Part shown: piece after piece, positions 9,037-18,001 of the stretch
Numbering within the stretch: position 1 is the stretch's first letter
Layout of the letters: each line of letters starts with the position of its first letter
Assembly: GCF_000204015.1 (NCBI RefSeq)
Contig: NZ_GL883077.1
Coordinates: 163,833-227,832 of the forward strand
DNA: 64,000 bases
Source of the DNA: Asticcacaulis biprosthecium C19
Lineage (GTDB): Bacteria > Pseudomonadota > Alphaproteobacteria > Caulobacterales > Caulobacteraceae
Direction of reading: 5' to 3'
Program-made: the position numbers and the translations under genes
Notes under the pieces: model-generated
What the model was told of the DNA's origin: nothing
The model's database searches: none
The model's input: the letters and a program-made list of their open reading frames with translations, nothing else

Positions 9037-9966
9037 TTACGCCGCCTTGCGACGGCCGCCCATCAGCATCGACATCAAAGCACCCAGCACTTCCGGCAGT
9101 TCGGAGCGTGGCACCACGCGGTCGACCATGCCTTTTTCGACCAGGTATTCCGAACGCTGGAAGCCTTCCGGCAGCTTTTCACGGATGGTGGTCTCTATGA
9201 CGCGCGGACCGGCGAAACCGATCAGGGCGCCAGGCTCGGCGAGATGGATATCGCCCAGCATCGCGTACGAAGCGGTCACACCACCGGTTGTCGGGTCGGT
9301 CAGAACAACAATATAGGGCAGTTGCGCCGCCTTCAGCTCCTGAATGGCCAGGGTGGTGCGGGCCATCTGCATCAGCGACAAAGCGCCTTCCTGCATGCGG
9401 GCGCCGCCGGCCGCCGTATAGGCAACCATCGGGCATTTGCGCGCCACGGCTTCGCGGGCTGCCGTGATAAAGCCTTCACCGGCCGCCATGCCCAGCGATC
9501 CGCCCATAAAGGCAAAGTCCTGAACCAGCACGACGCAGGGCGTACCCTGAACCGTGCCATAGCCGGCGGCCATGGTGTCCTGTTCGCCGGTCGCGGCGCG
9601 GGCGGCCTTCAGCCGTTCCGAATAGGGCTTGCCGTCGGAAAAATGCAGGGGGTCTTCGTGGACGCCGGGCAGCGGAATATCGCTCCACTTGCTGTCGTCA
9701 AAGGTGAACTTCATGCGCGCGTCAGGACCGATGCGCATATGGCGGCCCGAAGGCGTCACCCACATGGCCGCTTCCAGGTCCGAGCGGTAGATCATATCGC
9801 CGGTGTCGGGGTCCTTGACCCACAGGTTCTCCGGCGTTTCCCGCCGGCTGACCAGTTTGGAGACACCGGGGGCAATCTTGGCCAGCCAGCCTCCGCGTTC
9901 GCGGCGTTCAGGTGGTTTTGCCGTCATGGGCAGTTTCGGACCCTTGGTCGTGTCAGCCATAGCCAT
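9037..9966 (-). CDS. accD: Acetyl-CoA carboxylase carboxyltransferase subunit beta, zinc ribbon degenerate
   Basis: AccD with AccA transfers the carboxyl group from biotin to acetyl-CoA in fatty acid synthesis. The 309-residue protein keeps the crotonase-like core (GGSLGMAAGEGF, GGARMQEG, TDPTTGGVTASYAMLGD, FAGPRVIE). The N-terminal ribbon (about residues 45-72), which normally holds two CxxC pairs, contains no cysteine: the segment reads WVKDPDTGDMIYRSDLEAAM and then WVTPSGRHMRIG, so Asp, Thr and Gly stand where metal ligands are expected. The rest of the ribbon aligns well, so this is substitution and not truncation. A similar partly degenerate ribbon may be general in Caulobacterales (from memory). 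Confidence 0.93.
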   Translation of the reverse strand: MAMADTTKGPKLPMTAKPPERRERGGWLAKIAPGVSKLVSRRETPENLWVKDPDTGDMIYRSDLEAAMWVTPSGRHMRIGPDARMKFTFDDSKWSDIPLPGVHEDPLHFSDGKPYSERLKAARAATGEQDTMAAGYGTVQGTPCVVLVQDFAFMGGSLGMAAGEGFITAAREAVARKCPMVAYTAAGGARMQEGALSLMQMARTTLAIQELKAAQLPYIVVLTDPTTGGVTASYAMLGDIHLAEPGALIGFAGPRVIETTIREKLPEGFQRSEYLVEKGMVDRVVPRSELPEVLGALMSMLMGGRRKAA

Positions 9967-9981
9967 ACTATCTGCTACTCC

Positions 9982-10833
9982 TTAACGCGCCGAACGCACA
10001 GCCTGGGCCAAAATTGCGGCCTTTTCCAGCACTTTCGCGCTCGCGGCTTGCGAATCGGGTAACTTTTTTGTTGGCTCTAACGCTTCGCTCCTTGAGAGCG
10101 CTAACTTGATTTCGTCAACAAGTGCTGAACCAACCACAGCACCATCCGCAATTCGGGCAACTTCCGCGGCCCGTTCCGCCGTCCGAATGCCAAAACCAAC
10201 CGCCACCGGCAGTTGCGCCGCCTCACGGACCTTGGCGACCTCGTCCTGAATGGCCGCGACGTTGATTTCCTTGACGCCCGTGACGCCGGTCACCGACACG
10301 TAGTAGACAAAGCCACGCGTCCGCTTGACCAGGGTTTTTAGCCGTTCGGTATCGCTGGTCGGTGTAACGAGGCGAATCAGGGCGACATCCTGCGCATCCA
10401 GGGCGTCCGCCAGGCCATCCGCCTCTTCCGGCGGACAGTCGACGACGATCATGCCGTCGGCCCCGACCTGAGCCATCCTTGCCGCCCAGGCGTCATAGCC
10501 CAGAAATTCGACCGGATTCATGTAACCCATCAAAATGAGCGGCGTGGTTTCGTCGACCTCACGAAAACGGCGAACCAGCTCGAAAACGTCCCGAATCTTG
10601 GTTCCGGCTTTTAGAGACCGTTCGGCGGCGTGCTGAATGGTCGGCCCCTCCGCCATCGGATCAGAGAACGGGAAGCCCAGTTCGATCAGGTCGGCACCCG
10701 CCGCCGGCAGGCCTTTCAAAATCTCGAACGTGGTGTCGAGATCGGGGTCGCCCGCCATGACGTAGGCGATGAAGGCGGCGCGGTTCTCGGACTTCAGGGC
10801 TGCGAAGCGGGCATCGATACGTGAGACGGTCAT
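9982..10833 (-). CDS. trpA: Tryptophan synthase alpha subunit
   Basis: TrpA cleaves indole-3-glycerol phosphate to indole, which is channelled to TrpB. It is 283 aa with a TIM barrel. The catalytic Glu lies in [16 protein letters not shown] near residue 52 with the catalytic Asp following it, and the phosphate-binding [11 protein letters not shown] and [10 protein letters not shown] segments come near the C-terminus. The ATG overlaps the trpB stop (ATGA on the minus strand, 10830-10833), giving translational coupling. accD follows after 15 bp. Confidence 0.96.
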   Translation of the reverse strand: MTVSRIDARFAALKSENRAAFIAYVMAGDPDLDTTFEILKGLPAAGADLIELGFPFSDPMAEGPTIQHAAERSLKAGTKIRDVFELVRRFREVDETTPLILMGYMNPVEFLGYDAWAARMAQVGADGMIVVDCPPEEADGLADALDAQDVALIRLVTPTSDTERLKTLVKRTRGFVYYVSVTGVTGVKEINVAAIQDEVAKVREAAQLPVAVGFGIRTAERAAEVARIADGAVVGSALVDEIKLALSRSEALEPTKKLPDSQAASAKVLEKAAILAQAVRSAR

Positions 10834-12056
10834 GCTGAAATCCCTCCCAGGCCAAGGCGTTTCGACACCGTGGCGATATCCTTGTCACCACGACCGGACA
10901 GGTTCAGTACGACAATGCCGTCCTTGCCGATTTCGCGCGCCAGTTCGCCGACGCGGGCAATGGCGTGGGACGATTCCAGCGCCGGGATAATGCCTTCCAG
11001 CTTCGAGGTGAGCTGGAACGCTTCCAGCGCCTCGTCGTCGGTCGCCGTGATGTAACGCGCGCGGCCCGTCTTGAACAGGTGGGCGTGCTCCGGGCCGATA
11101 CCGGGATAGTCGAGACCGGCAGAGATGGAATGGCCTTCCAGGATCTGGCCGTCATCGTCTTGCAAGAGGTAGGTGCGGTTGCCGTGCAATACGCCCGGAC
11201 GGCCGCCGTTCAGCGATGCCGAGTGGCCGTTATAAACCTCCAGCCCATGACCCGCCGCTTCGACGCCGACAATCTGCACGGTCTCATCGTCGATGAAGGG
11301 ATGGAACATGCCGATGGCGTTCGAACCACCGCCGATACAGGCGATGACGGCGTCGGGCAAGCGGCCTTCCTGTTCCAGGATCTGCTCGCGCGTTTCTTTC
11401 CCGATGACCGTCTGGAAATCGCGAACCATTTCCGGGTACGGATGCATGCCGGCCGCGGTACCAATCATATAGTAGGTGTCGTCAACATTGGTAACCCAGT
11501 CGCGCAAGGCTTCGTTCAGGGCATCCTTCAAGGTGCCGTTGCCGGCCGTGACCGGCGTGACCTCGGCGCCCATCAGCTTCATGCGGAAGACGTTCGGCGC
11601 CTGACGCTCGACATCGGTCGCGCCCATATAGACCACCAGGGGCAGATCGAATTTGGCGCACACCGTGGCCGAGGCGACGCCGTGCTGGCCCGCGCCGGTT
11701 TCGGCAATGATCCGCGTCCGGCCCATGCGCCGCGCCAGCAGGATCTGGCCGATGCAGTTGTTGATCTTGTGCGCGCCGGTGTGGTTCAGCTCTTCGCGCT
11801 TGAAGTATATCTTCGCGCCGCCGTGGTGGGCTGTCAGGCGCTCGGCCAGATACAGGGGCGACGGGCGACCGACGAAGTGCTTCAGCAGGCTGTGATACTC
11901 GGCCCAGAAGGTGGGATCAGCCTTGGCGCTTTGCCAGGCGGCGTTCAGCTCCAGCACCAGTGGCATCAGGGTCTCAGGCACATAGAGACCGCCGAATTCC
12001 CCGAACCGGCCCTTGGCATCCGGTTGGGAATAGGTGTTGGGACGCAGATCGTTCAC
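10830..12056 (-). CDS. trpB: Tryptophan synthase beta subunit
   Basis: PLP enzyme condensing indole with serine to make tryptophan, 408 aa. Lys97 in HTGAHKINN is the PLP lysine. The glycine-rich phosphate-binding loop [12 protein letters not shown] and the C-terminal LSGRGDKD are present. It is the full family length of the TrpB1 class. The gap to trpF upstream is about 100 bp, long enough for a separate promoter, though no clear box was seen. Confidence 0.97.
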   Translation of the reverse strand: MNDLRPNTYSQPDAKGRFGEFGGLYVPETLMPLVLELNAAWQSAKADPTFWAEYHSLLKHFVGRPSPLYLAERLTAHHGGAKIYFKREELNHTGAHKINNCIGQILLARRMGRTRIIAETGAGQHGVASATVCAKFDLPLVVYMGATDVERQAPNVFRMKLMGAEVTPVTAGNGTLKDALNEALRDWVTNVDDTYYMIGTAAGMHPYPEMVRDFQTVIGKETREQILEQEGRLPDAVIACIGGGSNAIGMFHPFIDDETVQIVGVEAAGHGLEVYNGHSASLNGGRPGVLHGNRTYLLQDDDGQILEGHSISAGLDYPGIGPEHAHLFKTGRARYITATDDEALEAFQLTSKLEGIIPALESSHAIARVGELAREIGKDGIVVLNLSGRGDKDIATVSKRLGLGGISA

Positions 12057-12160
12057 TGCAAAGAATCCTTCTGACGTATAGCTTCTGATGCCGCGACTAC
12101 GTCCGGCTTGCCGACTTAGATCAAGCCAGACCTGGCTGCGCGCGTTTTAAAGAAAGCGGG

Positions 12161-12811
12161 TTATAGCGACTTTACGGCTTTAAGGAAGCCGGAAATGAGT
12201 CGCTCATCCTTAACGCCAGGCGCCGATTCAACCCCTGAGGATACATCCACCCCCGGCGCGCCGCTCAAACGGAGAGCCTGCGCCACATTGTCCGAACTGA
12301 GCCCGCCGGCCAGAAGCCACGGCGTCTTCCCTGGCCAGGCGCGCATCAGCGGCCAGTCGAAGCTTAAGCCCATGCCGCCCGGCAGGTCGGCACCGTTGGG
12401 CGTCTTCGCGTCGAACAGCAGATAGTCGGCGACCGCGTCATAAACGCACGCCTGCGCGATATCGTCCGCGGTTTCGACGCTGATCGCCTTGATCACCGGC
12501 AAGCCGAAGGTCGCACGCACCTGTGCCACCCGTTCGGGGGTTTCGTGCCCGTGCAGCTGGATCAGATCTGGCTTGGCGGCGTGGGTCAAAGCCTGCAAAA
12601 GTTTATCATCCGGATTAACCAATACGGCCGTCAGGAGTGTGGTCATACCTTCGGCGCGAATCACCTGCATCAGCTCAGCCATTGACGCTTGCGTCAAATG
12701 ACGGGGACTTTTCGCAAAGTGGATAAAACCAAGGAAGTCCGCACCACTATTGACCGCCGTCCGCGCGGCAGAAAGCGTCGAAATACCACAAATTTTCGAC
12801 AAAACCGTCAT
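12161..12811 (-). CDS. trpF: Phosphoribosylanthranilate isomerase
   Basis: TrpF performs the Amadori rearrangement in tryptophan biosynthesis. It is a 216-residue TIM barrel with the catalytic Cys in KICGI at the N-terminus, LIQLHGHE in the middle, and the C-terminal WLLAGGLSSDNV and GVDVSSGVESAPGVKD phosphate-binding segments. The ATG at 12811 follows GGAG with 9 nt spacing. It heads the minus-strand trp/acc/fol series and is divergent from the glucokinase-like genes across a 119-bp AT-rich gap. Confidence 0.95.
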   Translation of the reverse strand: MTVLSKICGISTLSAARTAVNSGADFLGFIHFAKSPRHLTQASMAELMQVIRAEGMTTLLTAVLVNPDDKLLQALTHAAKPDLIQLHGHETPERVAQVRATFGLPVIKAISVETADDIAQACVYDAVADYLLFDAKTPNGADLPGGMGLSFDWPLMRAWPGKTPWLLAGGLSSDNVAQALRLSGAPGVDVSSGVESAPGVKDERLISGFLKAVKSL

Positions 12812-12930
12812 AATGCGAAGCTCCAGGTCAGACCTTTAGTAAAAATCAACAAATCGATTTTAATTTTACCTAATAACAAAGCTGGCGCGTACATGGCCAG
12901 CTGTCAAAAAGTGTTTGAGGGCAGGATATC
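12812..12930. promoter_or_regulatory. AT-rich divergent promoter region trpF / glucokinase-like
   Basis: A 119-bp gap between two divergent genes, visibly AT-rich around 12836-12882. Promoters in both directions are expected here. A TTAA-N7-TAAT sequence resembles a CtrA box but is imperfect. Confidence 0.4.
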
Positions 12931-13884
12931 ATGGGCGAATATGTATTGCTGAGCGATATCAGCAACGGGCTGTGCCTTAAACTGGCCCTGGCGCGGCGCG
13001 GCGAACGACCCGACAACACACAGCAGTTCCCGTGCGAAACCTGGGAGGATTTCCAGACATCGATCACGGGGTTTCTAAAGGCCCACGACAATCCCCACCT
13101 GATGGGCGCGGCCATCTCTGCCGGCGGCTGGGAAGACCGCGGCACCATGGCCATGCCGAACCACCGCTTCTCGCTTAACCGCGCCGAGGTCCGCGAATTC
13201 CTCAATATCCAGCGCCTGAACCTCGTCAATGACTGCGTTGCCAAGGCTCTGGCCATTCCGCGCCTGGCCAGCGACGAACGGCTCAAGATCTGCGGCGGCG
13301 AGGCCCTGGAAGAACAGGTCATGGCGGTCATCAGCACGCACCGTGGATTGGGCCAGGCCGCTCTGGCGCCCGACGGCATGGGCAACTGGACCGCCATGCC
13401 CTGCGAAGGCGGTCACTCGGACCTGACGCCCGTCACCGACCTGGAATGGAAGGTATGGAAGATCCTGCACGACAAGTATAACGGCCACGTCTCGCGTGAG
13501 CGCGTCATCTCCATCCCCGGCTTGCGCGATATCTGGCAGGCCCTGGCGAAAATCGACGGCGAAGACGGCGCCATTGTGCCCGAGGCCGAAGTCATCATCA
13601 GCCGCTGCCGCGCCGGCGATGCCCGCTGCCGCCAGGTCATCGACCTGAGCATGGGCTGGTTCGCCGCCTTTGCTTCAGACGTCGCCCTGATCCTGGGTGC
13701 GCGCGGCGGGGTTTACCTGGCCGGCGACCTGATGGACATGATCGGCGACCAGCTCAATATCGACGCCTTCGTCGCCCGCTACAGCGACAAGGGCCGGCTG
13801 AGCACCTATGTCAGCGAGATCCCGGTTTATCTCGCCACCGCCCGCGACCTGGAAGTCATCGGCCTGGCGACCCTGTTCGATTAG
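12931..13884 (+). CDS. Glucokinase-family protein, ATP-binding motifs lost (copy 1)
   Basis: A 317-residue homologue of the E. coli-type glucokinase (Glk, hexokinase fold); the whole chain can be aligned by eye from memory. The first phosphate loop (normally DxGGTNxR) reads SDISNGLCLKL, and the second (normally GAGTGLG) reads ISTHRGLGQ, so both ATP phosphate loops are altered. Sugar-side residues seem kept: Asn-Asp in LVNDC (Asp is residue 101, equivalent to catalytic Asp100), Glu and His in CEGGHSD, and Glu in HVSRERV. It may bind glucose without phosphorylating it. It lies 8 bp ahead of a paralogue of the same design, in an apparent operon. Automated pipelines will probably call it glucokinase. 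Confidence 0.8.
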   Translation: MGEYVLLSDISNGLCLKLALARRGERPDNTQQFPCETWEDFQTSITGFLKAHDNPHLMGAAISAGGWEDRGTMAMPNHRFSLNRAEVREFLNIQRLNLVNDCVAKALAIPRLASDERLKICGGEALEEQVMAVISTHRGLGQAALAPDGMGNWTAMPCEGGHSDLTPVTDLEWKVWKILHDKYNGHVSRERVISIPGLRDIWQALAKIDGEDGAIVPEAEVIISRCRAGDARCRQVIDLSMGWFAAFASDVALILGARGGVYLAGDLMDMIGDQLNIDAFVARYSDKGRLSTYVSEIPVYLATARDLEVIGLATLFD

Positions 13885-13892
13885 GATACCAA

Positions 13893-14840
13893 ATGTCCGA
13901 CCACGTCCTTCTCTGTGATATCGCCATCGGCGCCGAGGTCGAGTTGGCCCTGACGCGCCCAGGCTCGCGTCCGCCGGAGGCAACCCCCTATTCCTGCCCC
14001 GATCGGGCCTCGTTCGATGAGGCCCTGCTCGACTTCCTGGCTCAGAACGGTCAGCCGGGCTTGATGGGCGTGGCGATATCGTCGCGCGGATGGGAACGCA
14101 AGGGCATGCTGCAACTGCCTCAGGAGGGCATGTCGATCGTTCGCGACGACATACGCGCGCTTTTGGGTGTTCAGCGCATCAATCTGGTCAACAATTTCGT
14201 CGCCCGCGCCCTGGCCATTCCGCGCCTCAACAGCCACGAGGTCGAAAAGATATGTGGCGACGAGCCGATCGACGAACAGGTGATCGCTGTCCTGGGTCCC
14301 CACCATGGCCTGGGCCTGGCCGCACTGGCGCCGGATGGCGCCGGTAGCTGGACCGCCATACCCTGCGAAGGCGGCCACTCCGACCTGCCCGTGACCACCG
14401 ATCGCGAATGGCAGGTGCGCCAGGTCTTTGCACGCCGCCACGGCCATGTGGCGCGCGAATATGCCATTTCGCTGGAAGGCCTGGTCCATGTCTGGGCAGC
14501 CTTGAGCGAACTGGACGGCGACGAGGTTGTGCGCAAATCGCCGGAAGAGATCGTCGCCCTGGCCAGTATCGGCGATTCCCGAGCCCTCGAAGCGGTCCAG
14601 TTAAGCATGGGCTGGCTGGCGGCCATGGCGTCGGATGTCGGCCTCATCCTGGGCGCGCGCGGCGGGATCTATCTGACGGGCGATCTGATGGACCTGATCG
14701 GCGATCTGTTCGACGCCGACGCCTTCTGCCAGCGCTATACCGCCAAGGGCCGGCTGAGCGGCTATGTCGCCGAGATCCCGGTCTACAAGACCCTGGCGAA
14801 CCAGTTGGAAATCATCGGTCTGGCGACATTGTTCGACTAA
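13893..14840 (+). CDS. Glucokinase-family protein, catalytic Asp replaced by Asn (copy 2)
   Basis: A 315-residue paralogue of the preceding protein; long stretches are shared (AREY/RERV region, ILGARGG-YL-GDLMD, AKGRLSGYVAEIPVY, EIIGLATLFD). The first phosphate loop reads CDIAIGAEVEL and the second LGPHHGLGL. At residue 101, where the catalytic base should be, it has Asn (LVNNF; codon AAT at 14193-14195) while copy 1 keeps Asp. The sugar-binding EGGHSD is intact. By sequence this is a pseudokinase. The pair may form a heterodimeric sugar sensor; that is inference. The start follows the copy 1 stop by 8 bp. Confidence 0.8.
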   Translation: MSDHVLLCDIAIGAEVELALTRPGSRPPEATPYSCPDRASFDEALLDFLAQNGQPGLMGVAISSRGWERKGMLQLPQEGMSIVRDDIRALLGVQRINLVNNFVARALAIPRLNSHEVEKICGDEPIDEQVIAVLGPHHGLGLAALAPDGAGSWTAIPCEGGHSDLPVTTDREWQVRQVFARRHGHVAREYAISLEGLVHVWAALSELDGDEVVRKSPEEIVALASIGDSRALEAVQLSMGWLAAMASDVGLILGARGGIYLTGDLMDLIGDLFDADAFCQRYTAKGRLSGYVAEIPVYKTLANQLEIIGLATLFD

Positions 14841-15128
14841 GCGCTTTGCCCGCCCGGAAAGATATCATCGCGGCCTCCCCGAAGCCGTGAAGGACAGCCC
14901 TCTTCCCCGGCCCCTTCACAAATGATTTCGCGTTAACCTTTCCCCTCGACTCGCCTGTCCCGTTTGGTAACCTTGTGTCTGACTTGGGTGCAGGACCACC
15001 TTCACCCACAGGGCGACAGAATTTGTCCCCAAATATCACCTACCAGATGTAGACGTTAAGCTGGCATTAACCACAATTTGTGGTGATATGGGTCCGGCTT
15101 CGGCCTCAGTTTCGATTCGGGATTACCA
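14841..15128. promoter_or_regulatory. nrdB upstream region with CtrA-type box and palindrome
   Basis: A 288-bp gap. It contains TTAA (15056-15059), a 7-nt spacer and TTAAC (15067-15071), an exact match to the CtrA full site. Overlapping its right half is ACCACAA-T-TTGTGGT (15070-15084), a perfect inverted repeat with a 1-nt centre. GANTC sites are at 14948-14952 (GACTC) and 15114-15118 (GATTC), the latter 11 bp before the nrdB ATG. Together these fit cell-cycle control of ribonucleotide reductase. Confidence 0.6.
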
Positions 15129-16187
15129 ATGACCACGTCACGCCTCCTGTCCGCGTCCAGCGCCGGCCTCCTGACCCCCAGCCACAGCTACAAGCCGTTC
15201 CGCTATCCGTGGGCCTTCGAGTACTGGCGCAAGCAGCAGCAGGTCCACTGGATCCCGGAAGAAGTGCCGCTCGGCGAGGACTGCAAGGACTGGGCGTCCA
15301 AGCTTAGTGATTCCGAACGCAACCTGCTGACTCAGATCTTCCGCTTCTTCACCCAGTCGGACATCGAGGTCCAGGACAACTACCTGGAACGCTACGGCCG
15401 GGTGTTCAAGCCGACCGAAATCAAGATGATGCTGTCGGCCTTCGCCAATATGGAAACCATCCATATCGCGGCCTATGCCCTGCTGCTCGAAACCATCGGT
15501 ATGCCCGAGTCCGAATTCGGCGCGTTCATGGACTATGAGGCCATGCGCGACAAGCACGACTTCATGGGCACCTTCGGCGTCGATACCGAAGCCGATGTGC
15601 TGCGGACTCTCGCCATGTTCGGCGGGTTTACCGAAGGCCTGCAACTGTTCGCCTCGTTCGCCATGCTGATGAACTTCCCGCGCTTCAACAAGATGAAGGG
15701 CATGGGCCAGATCGTATCGTGGTCGGTGCGCGACGAAAGCCTGCACTGCGAAGGCATCATCAAGCTGTACCATGCGTTCGCCAAGGAAACGAAGGCGCTG
15801 ACCAAGTCGGTCCAGGACGACATCATCGACTGCTGCAAGACCGTGGTAACGATGGAAGACAAGTTCATCGACCTGGCGTTCGAGATGGGCCCGGTCCAGG
15901 GCATGACTCCGGACGATATCAAGGCCTATATCCGCTATATTGCCGACTGGCGGTTGCGTCAGTTGAATCTGCCGGAGGTCTATGGCGGCGTGAAGGAAAA
16001 CCCGCTGCCGTGGCTGCAGGTTCTGTTGTCGGGCGTCGAGCACGCCAACTTCTTCGAAGCCCGCGCCACCGAATATTCCAAGGCCGCCACAACCGGCCAG
16101 TGGACCGGCAATCAGGGCGTCTGGGGCGCTTTTGACCAACTGATGAAGAAGCGCACCGAAGGTTTGAAGACGGGGCTCGGCGTCTAG
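15129..16187 (+). CDS. nrdB: Ribonucleotide reductase class Ia, beta (R2) subunit
   Basis: NrdB houses the diiron-tyrosyl radical cofactor that starts reduction of ribonucleotides by NrdA. It is 352 aa. The spacing METIHIAAY reproduces the E. coli E115-xx-H118-xxx-Y122 arrangement, with the radical tyrosine in place. TEGLQLF supplies another Glu ligand, and DESLHCEG matches E238-xx-H241. The ATG at 15129 follows GGATTACCA. No nrdA is found in the window. The upstream gap carries a CtrA-type box and a nearby GATTC. The downstream end runs into a series of hairpins. Confidence 0.95.
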   Translation: MTTSRLLSASSAGLLTPSHSYKPFRYPWAFEYWRKQQQVHWIPEEVPLGEDCKDWASKLSDSERNLLTQIFRFFTQSDIEVQDNYLERYGRVFKPTEIKMMLSAFANMETIHIAAYALLLETIGMPESEFGAFMDYEAMRDKHDFMGTFGVDTEADVLRTLAMFGGFTEGLQLFASFAMLMNFPRFNKMKGMGQIVSWSVRDESLHCEGIIKLYHAFAKETKALTKSVQDDIIDCCKTVVTMEDKFIDLAFEMGPVQGMTPDDIKAYIRYIADWRLRQLNLPEVYGGVKENPLPWLQVLLSGVEHANFFEARATEYSKAATTGQWTGNQGVWGAFDQLMKKRTEGLKTGLGV

Positions 16188-16461
16188 AGCGTAATGCGTT
16201 TTGGTAGAATCAAAACGCCGCTCCAGATCTTTGTTTTGACGCGCAATTTTTTCGAAAAGTGCTGCACACTTTATCGGATTGCGCTTTAGTTTACGGCTTT
16301 CTTATCTTTGTCGTCACATCGCCAACTGAAAATTTATCCGTGTTCGGATAATATCAAAACTTCCTGTTGAACTTGAAAAATTCAACAGGCCCAAGGACCC
16401 GAGGATTGAACATCTGAAGCTGAAAAGCGGAAAGATTTGTTCGATAAATCCTCGGGTCTCT
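16188..16461. repeat. Cluster of four hairpins after nrdB
   Basis: Convergent gap holding four separate inverted repeats. GCGTTTTG / CAAAACGC (16196-16218, 7-nt loop) is a type common in alphaproteobacterial intergenic DNA. TTATCCG / CGGATAA spans 16334-16351 and CCTGTTGAA / TTCAACAGG spans 16363-16389. A perfect 12-bp stem, GACCCGAGGATT (16396-16407) / AATCCTCGGGTC (16447-16458), closes a 39-nt loop whose edges, GAACA and TGTTC, can extend pairing. The last may be a terminator or a small structured RNA. Confidence 0.65.
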
Positions 16462-17430
16462 TCATATCTGGCCTCCATACATTTGCATTATATCACCGCG
16501 CAGACGCGTCGTCAGTTGCGTCAGCCAGCTCGTGGCCGGTTGCGCCGCCGGCTGGGGCGCGTCGAACCTGTCAATCCGATAGACCTCGCCGCCGTAGCGC
16601 GTGGTGTCGATAAACCGGCAGTCGCCCGACCTGCGCTCATAGACATACACGCCCGCCCGGCCCGACGCTGCCCGAACCTCGCTGTCGGGAAACAGCAACG
16701 GCGGCAGAGGCGTGCGACGGCTGCGGCTGTCGGTGCGGTGGACGCTCTTGCCGATCACGATCCAGTCGTCGTCAATATATAGCCCCCGCGCATAGCCGAA
16801 GACGCTTAAGAGCCGGCGCGGCCCCTGTCCGGTTTCCAACTCGAACAGGCTGCCCGTCGCCGAGTCCAGCACGTAGAGCAGGCCGTCGCGGCTGGTGACG
16901 CTGTGCGGGTCGGTGAAACCGTCGAACAGGACCTCGCCGCTCAGGACGTCGAAGACGCAGCCGATGCGTTTGCCGGTGTTGCGCCGGGCGCCGAACTGCG
17001 ACGCAACAAGCCGGCCCTTATGGACGCACAGGTCGTTGATATGCAGGGTGTCATTGTCGTCGCTCTGGTTCGGGTTGACGCAGTCGAGCGGCTTCAGGTC
17101 GGGGCTGAGGCGCCAGATCTCGTTGCGCGCCGTGCGGACGCTGTAGAGGTGGCCCTGGAAGGCGACCAGGCCGTGCAGGTCGCAATGGAACGGGCCATTG
17201 GGCAGGTATATGGCGCGGTTCAGGTTCTCATCGGTGACGGCGAAACTGTAGGCGCGTGACTGCAGAGAGATGATGATCCGGTCGCCCAGCCTGACCCAGC
17301 CGGTGGCGCCGCGCAGTTTCGGTTTGAGCCGGTAGGCGGCGGGGGTGATCTTTCCTGTCGTGTCGACCTGGAGCAGGTGGGTGGTGGACTTACCGGTGTT
17401 GCACAGGGAAACGAGGAAGGATGGCGGCAT
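16462..17430 (-). CDS. Predicted beta-propeller protein, TIGR03032-like
   Basis: A 322-residue protein from the ATG at 17430, chosen because a GAAAGG sequence lies upstream and the longer frame has no support. The repeated blades (HLYSVRTARNEIWRLSPD, GLLYVLDSATGSLFELE, VYVYERRSGDCRFID) suggest a beta-propeller, resembling proteins annotated TIGR03032/DUF4915. There is no signal peptide at the chosen start. The function is unknown to me. It stands alone and is convergent with nrdB. Confidence 0.65.
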   Translation of the reverse strand: MPPSFLVSLCNTGKSTTHLLQVDTTGKITPAAYRLKPKLRGATGWVRLGDRIIISLQSRAYSFAVTDENLNRAIYLPNGPFHCDLHGLVAFQGHLYSVRTARNEIWRLSPDLKPLDCVNPNQSDDNDTLHINDLCVHKGRLVASQFGARRNTGKRIGCVFDVLSGEVLFDGFTDPHSVTSRDGLLYVLDSATGSLFELETGQGPRRLLSVFGYARGLYIDDDWIVIGKSVHRTDSRSRRTPLPPLLFPDSEVRAASGRAGVYVYERRSGDCRFIDTTRYGGEVYRIDRFDAPQPAAQPATSWLTQLTTRLRGDIMQMYGGQI

Positions 17431-17786
17431 CGAAGGACCTTTCGCGGGAAGATTACAAATCCGTAATCCGCCCGCGTGGTGCAAATGGGGTGGCCCTGTT
17501 TCAGAAAGATTTCAACTTCGTGGTTCGTGTTGCACGTGTGAAATTAATGGGAGACTTATGGCAATTGTACGACCTCCGCACAGCCTTCTTACCTGCGGCC
17601 GGCTAATCTAGGCCCATCGCCGAGGACCCTTGATGGGACACCCGGCGGGTCTAAAAGCGCCAGGAAGACGATGTCGGGATATTAACGGATCTTCCCCCCG
17701 GTCCGTGACGCGTCGTCTTCCTGGCCGCTTGTTGTGTGGACGGTCTGAGCCTGCAATTCCCCACAAGCCGCCGAGGATGGTGTCGC
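17431..17786. other. Gap without a supported gene
   Basis: About 350 bp upstream of the beta-propeller gene. A short plus-strand frame at 17421-17606 is open, but it starts inside the 5' end of the minus-strand gene and has no family features. Nothing else was identified. Confidence 0.4.
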
Positions 17787-17924
17787 CTAAATCGACATTC
17801 GGAAGCGGAACACCGTTTCTTCATCCGTCGATTGTACCGTCAGTTCGCCCCCGTGCGCCTTGGCGATTTCGTCCAGGACCAGGGGCACCGCATCGATGCG
17901 CTCAATCGCAGCGAGGTCGTTCAT
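17787..17924 (-). pseudogene. Possible remnant of a histidine-kinase ATPase domain C-terminus
   Basis: A 45-codon minus-strand frame from ATG 17924 to TAG 17787. Its second half, VLDEIAKAHGGELTVQSTDE followed by TVFRFRM, resembles the last strands of HATPase_c domains (typically LVxxIxxAHGGxLxVxSxxGxGTxFxFxLP). No G-box, N-box or H-box precedes it and the frame closes a few codons upstream. It is probably the decayed tail of a kinase gene; an unrelated small protein is possible. Confidence 0.35.
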
Positions 17925-18001
17925 AGCGGCACCACGACAGGATGAACCCGCATGTCAAACACAACGAGGCCCGCGGCCATGTCGTTGCGCATTTCGGATG
18001 A

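Noticed and set aside
12860-12884. Possible CtrA box in the trpF/glucokinase gap
   Set aside because: The second half reads TAAT and not TTAA, so it is imperfect; the two exact boxes elsewhere are better supported.
15070-15084. Palindrome before nrdB as an NrdR box
   Set aside because: It does not fit the usual 16-bp NrdR consensus, and no second box at the expected spacing was found.
17421-17606. 61-codon plus-strand frame
   Set aside because: No family features, and it overlaps the 5' end of the minus-strand beta-propeller gene.
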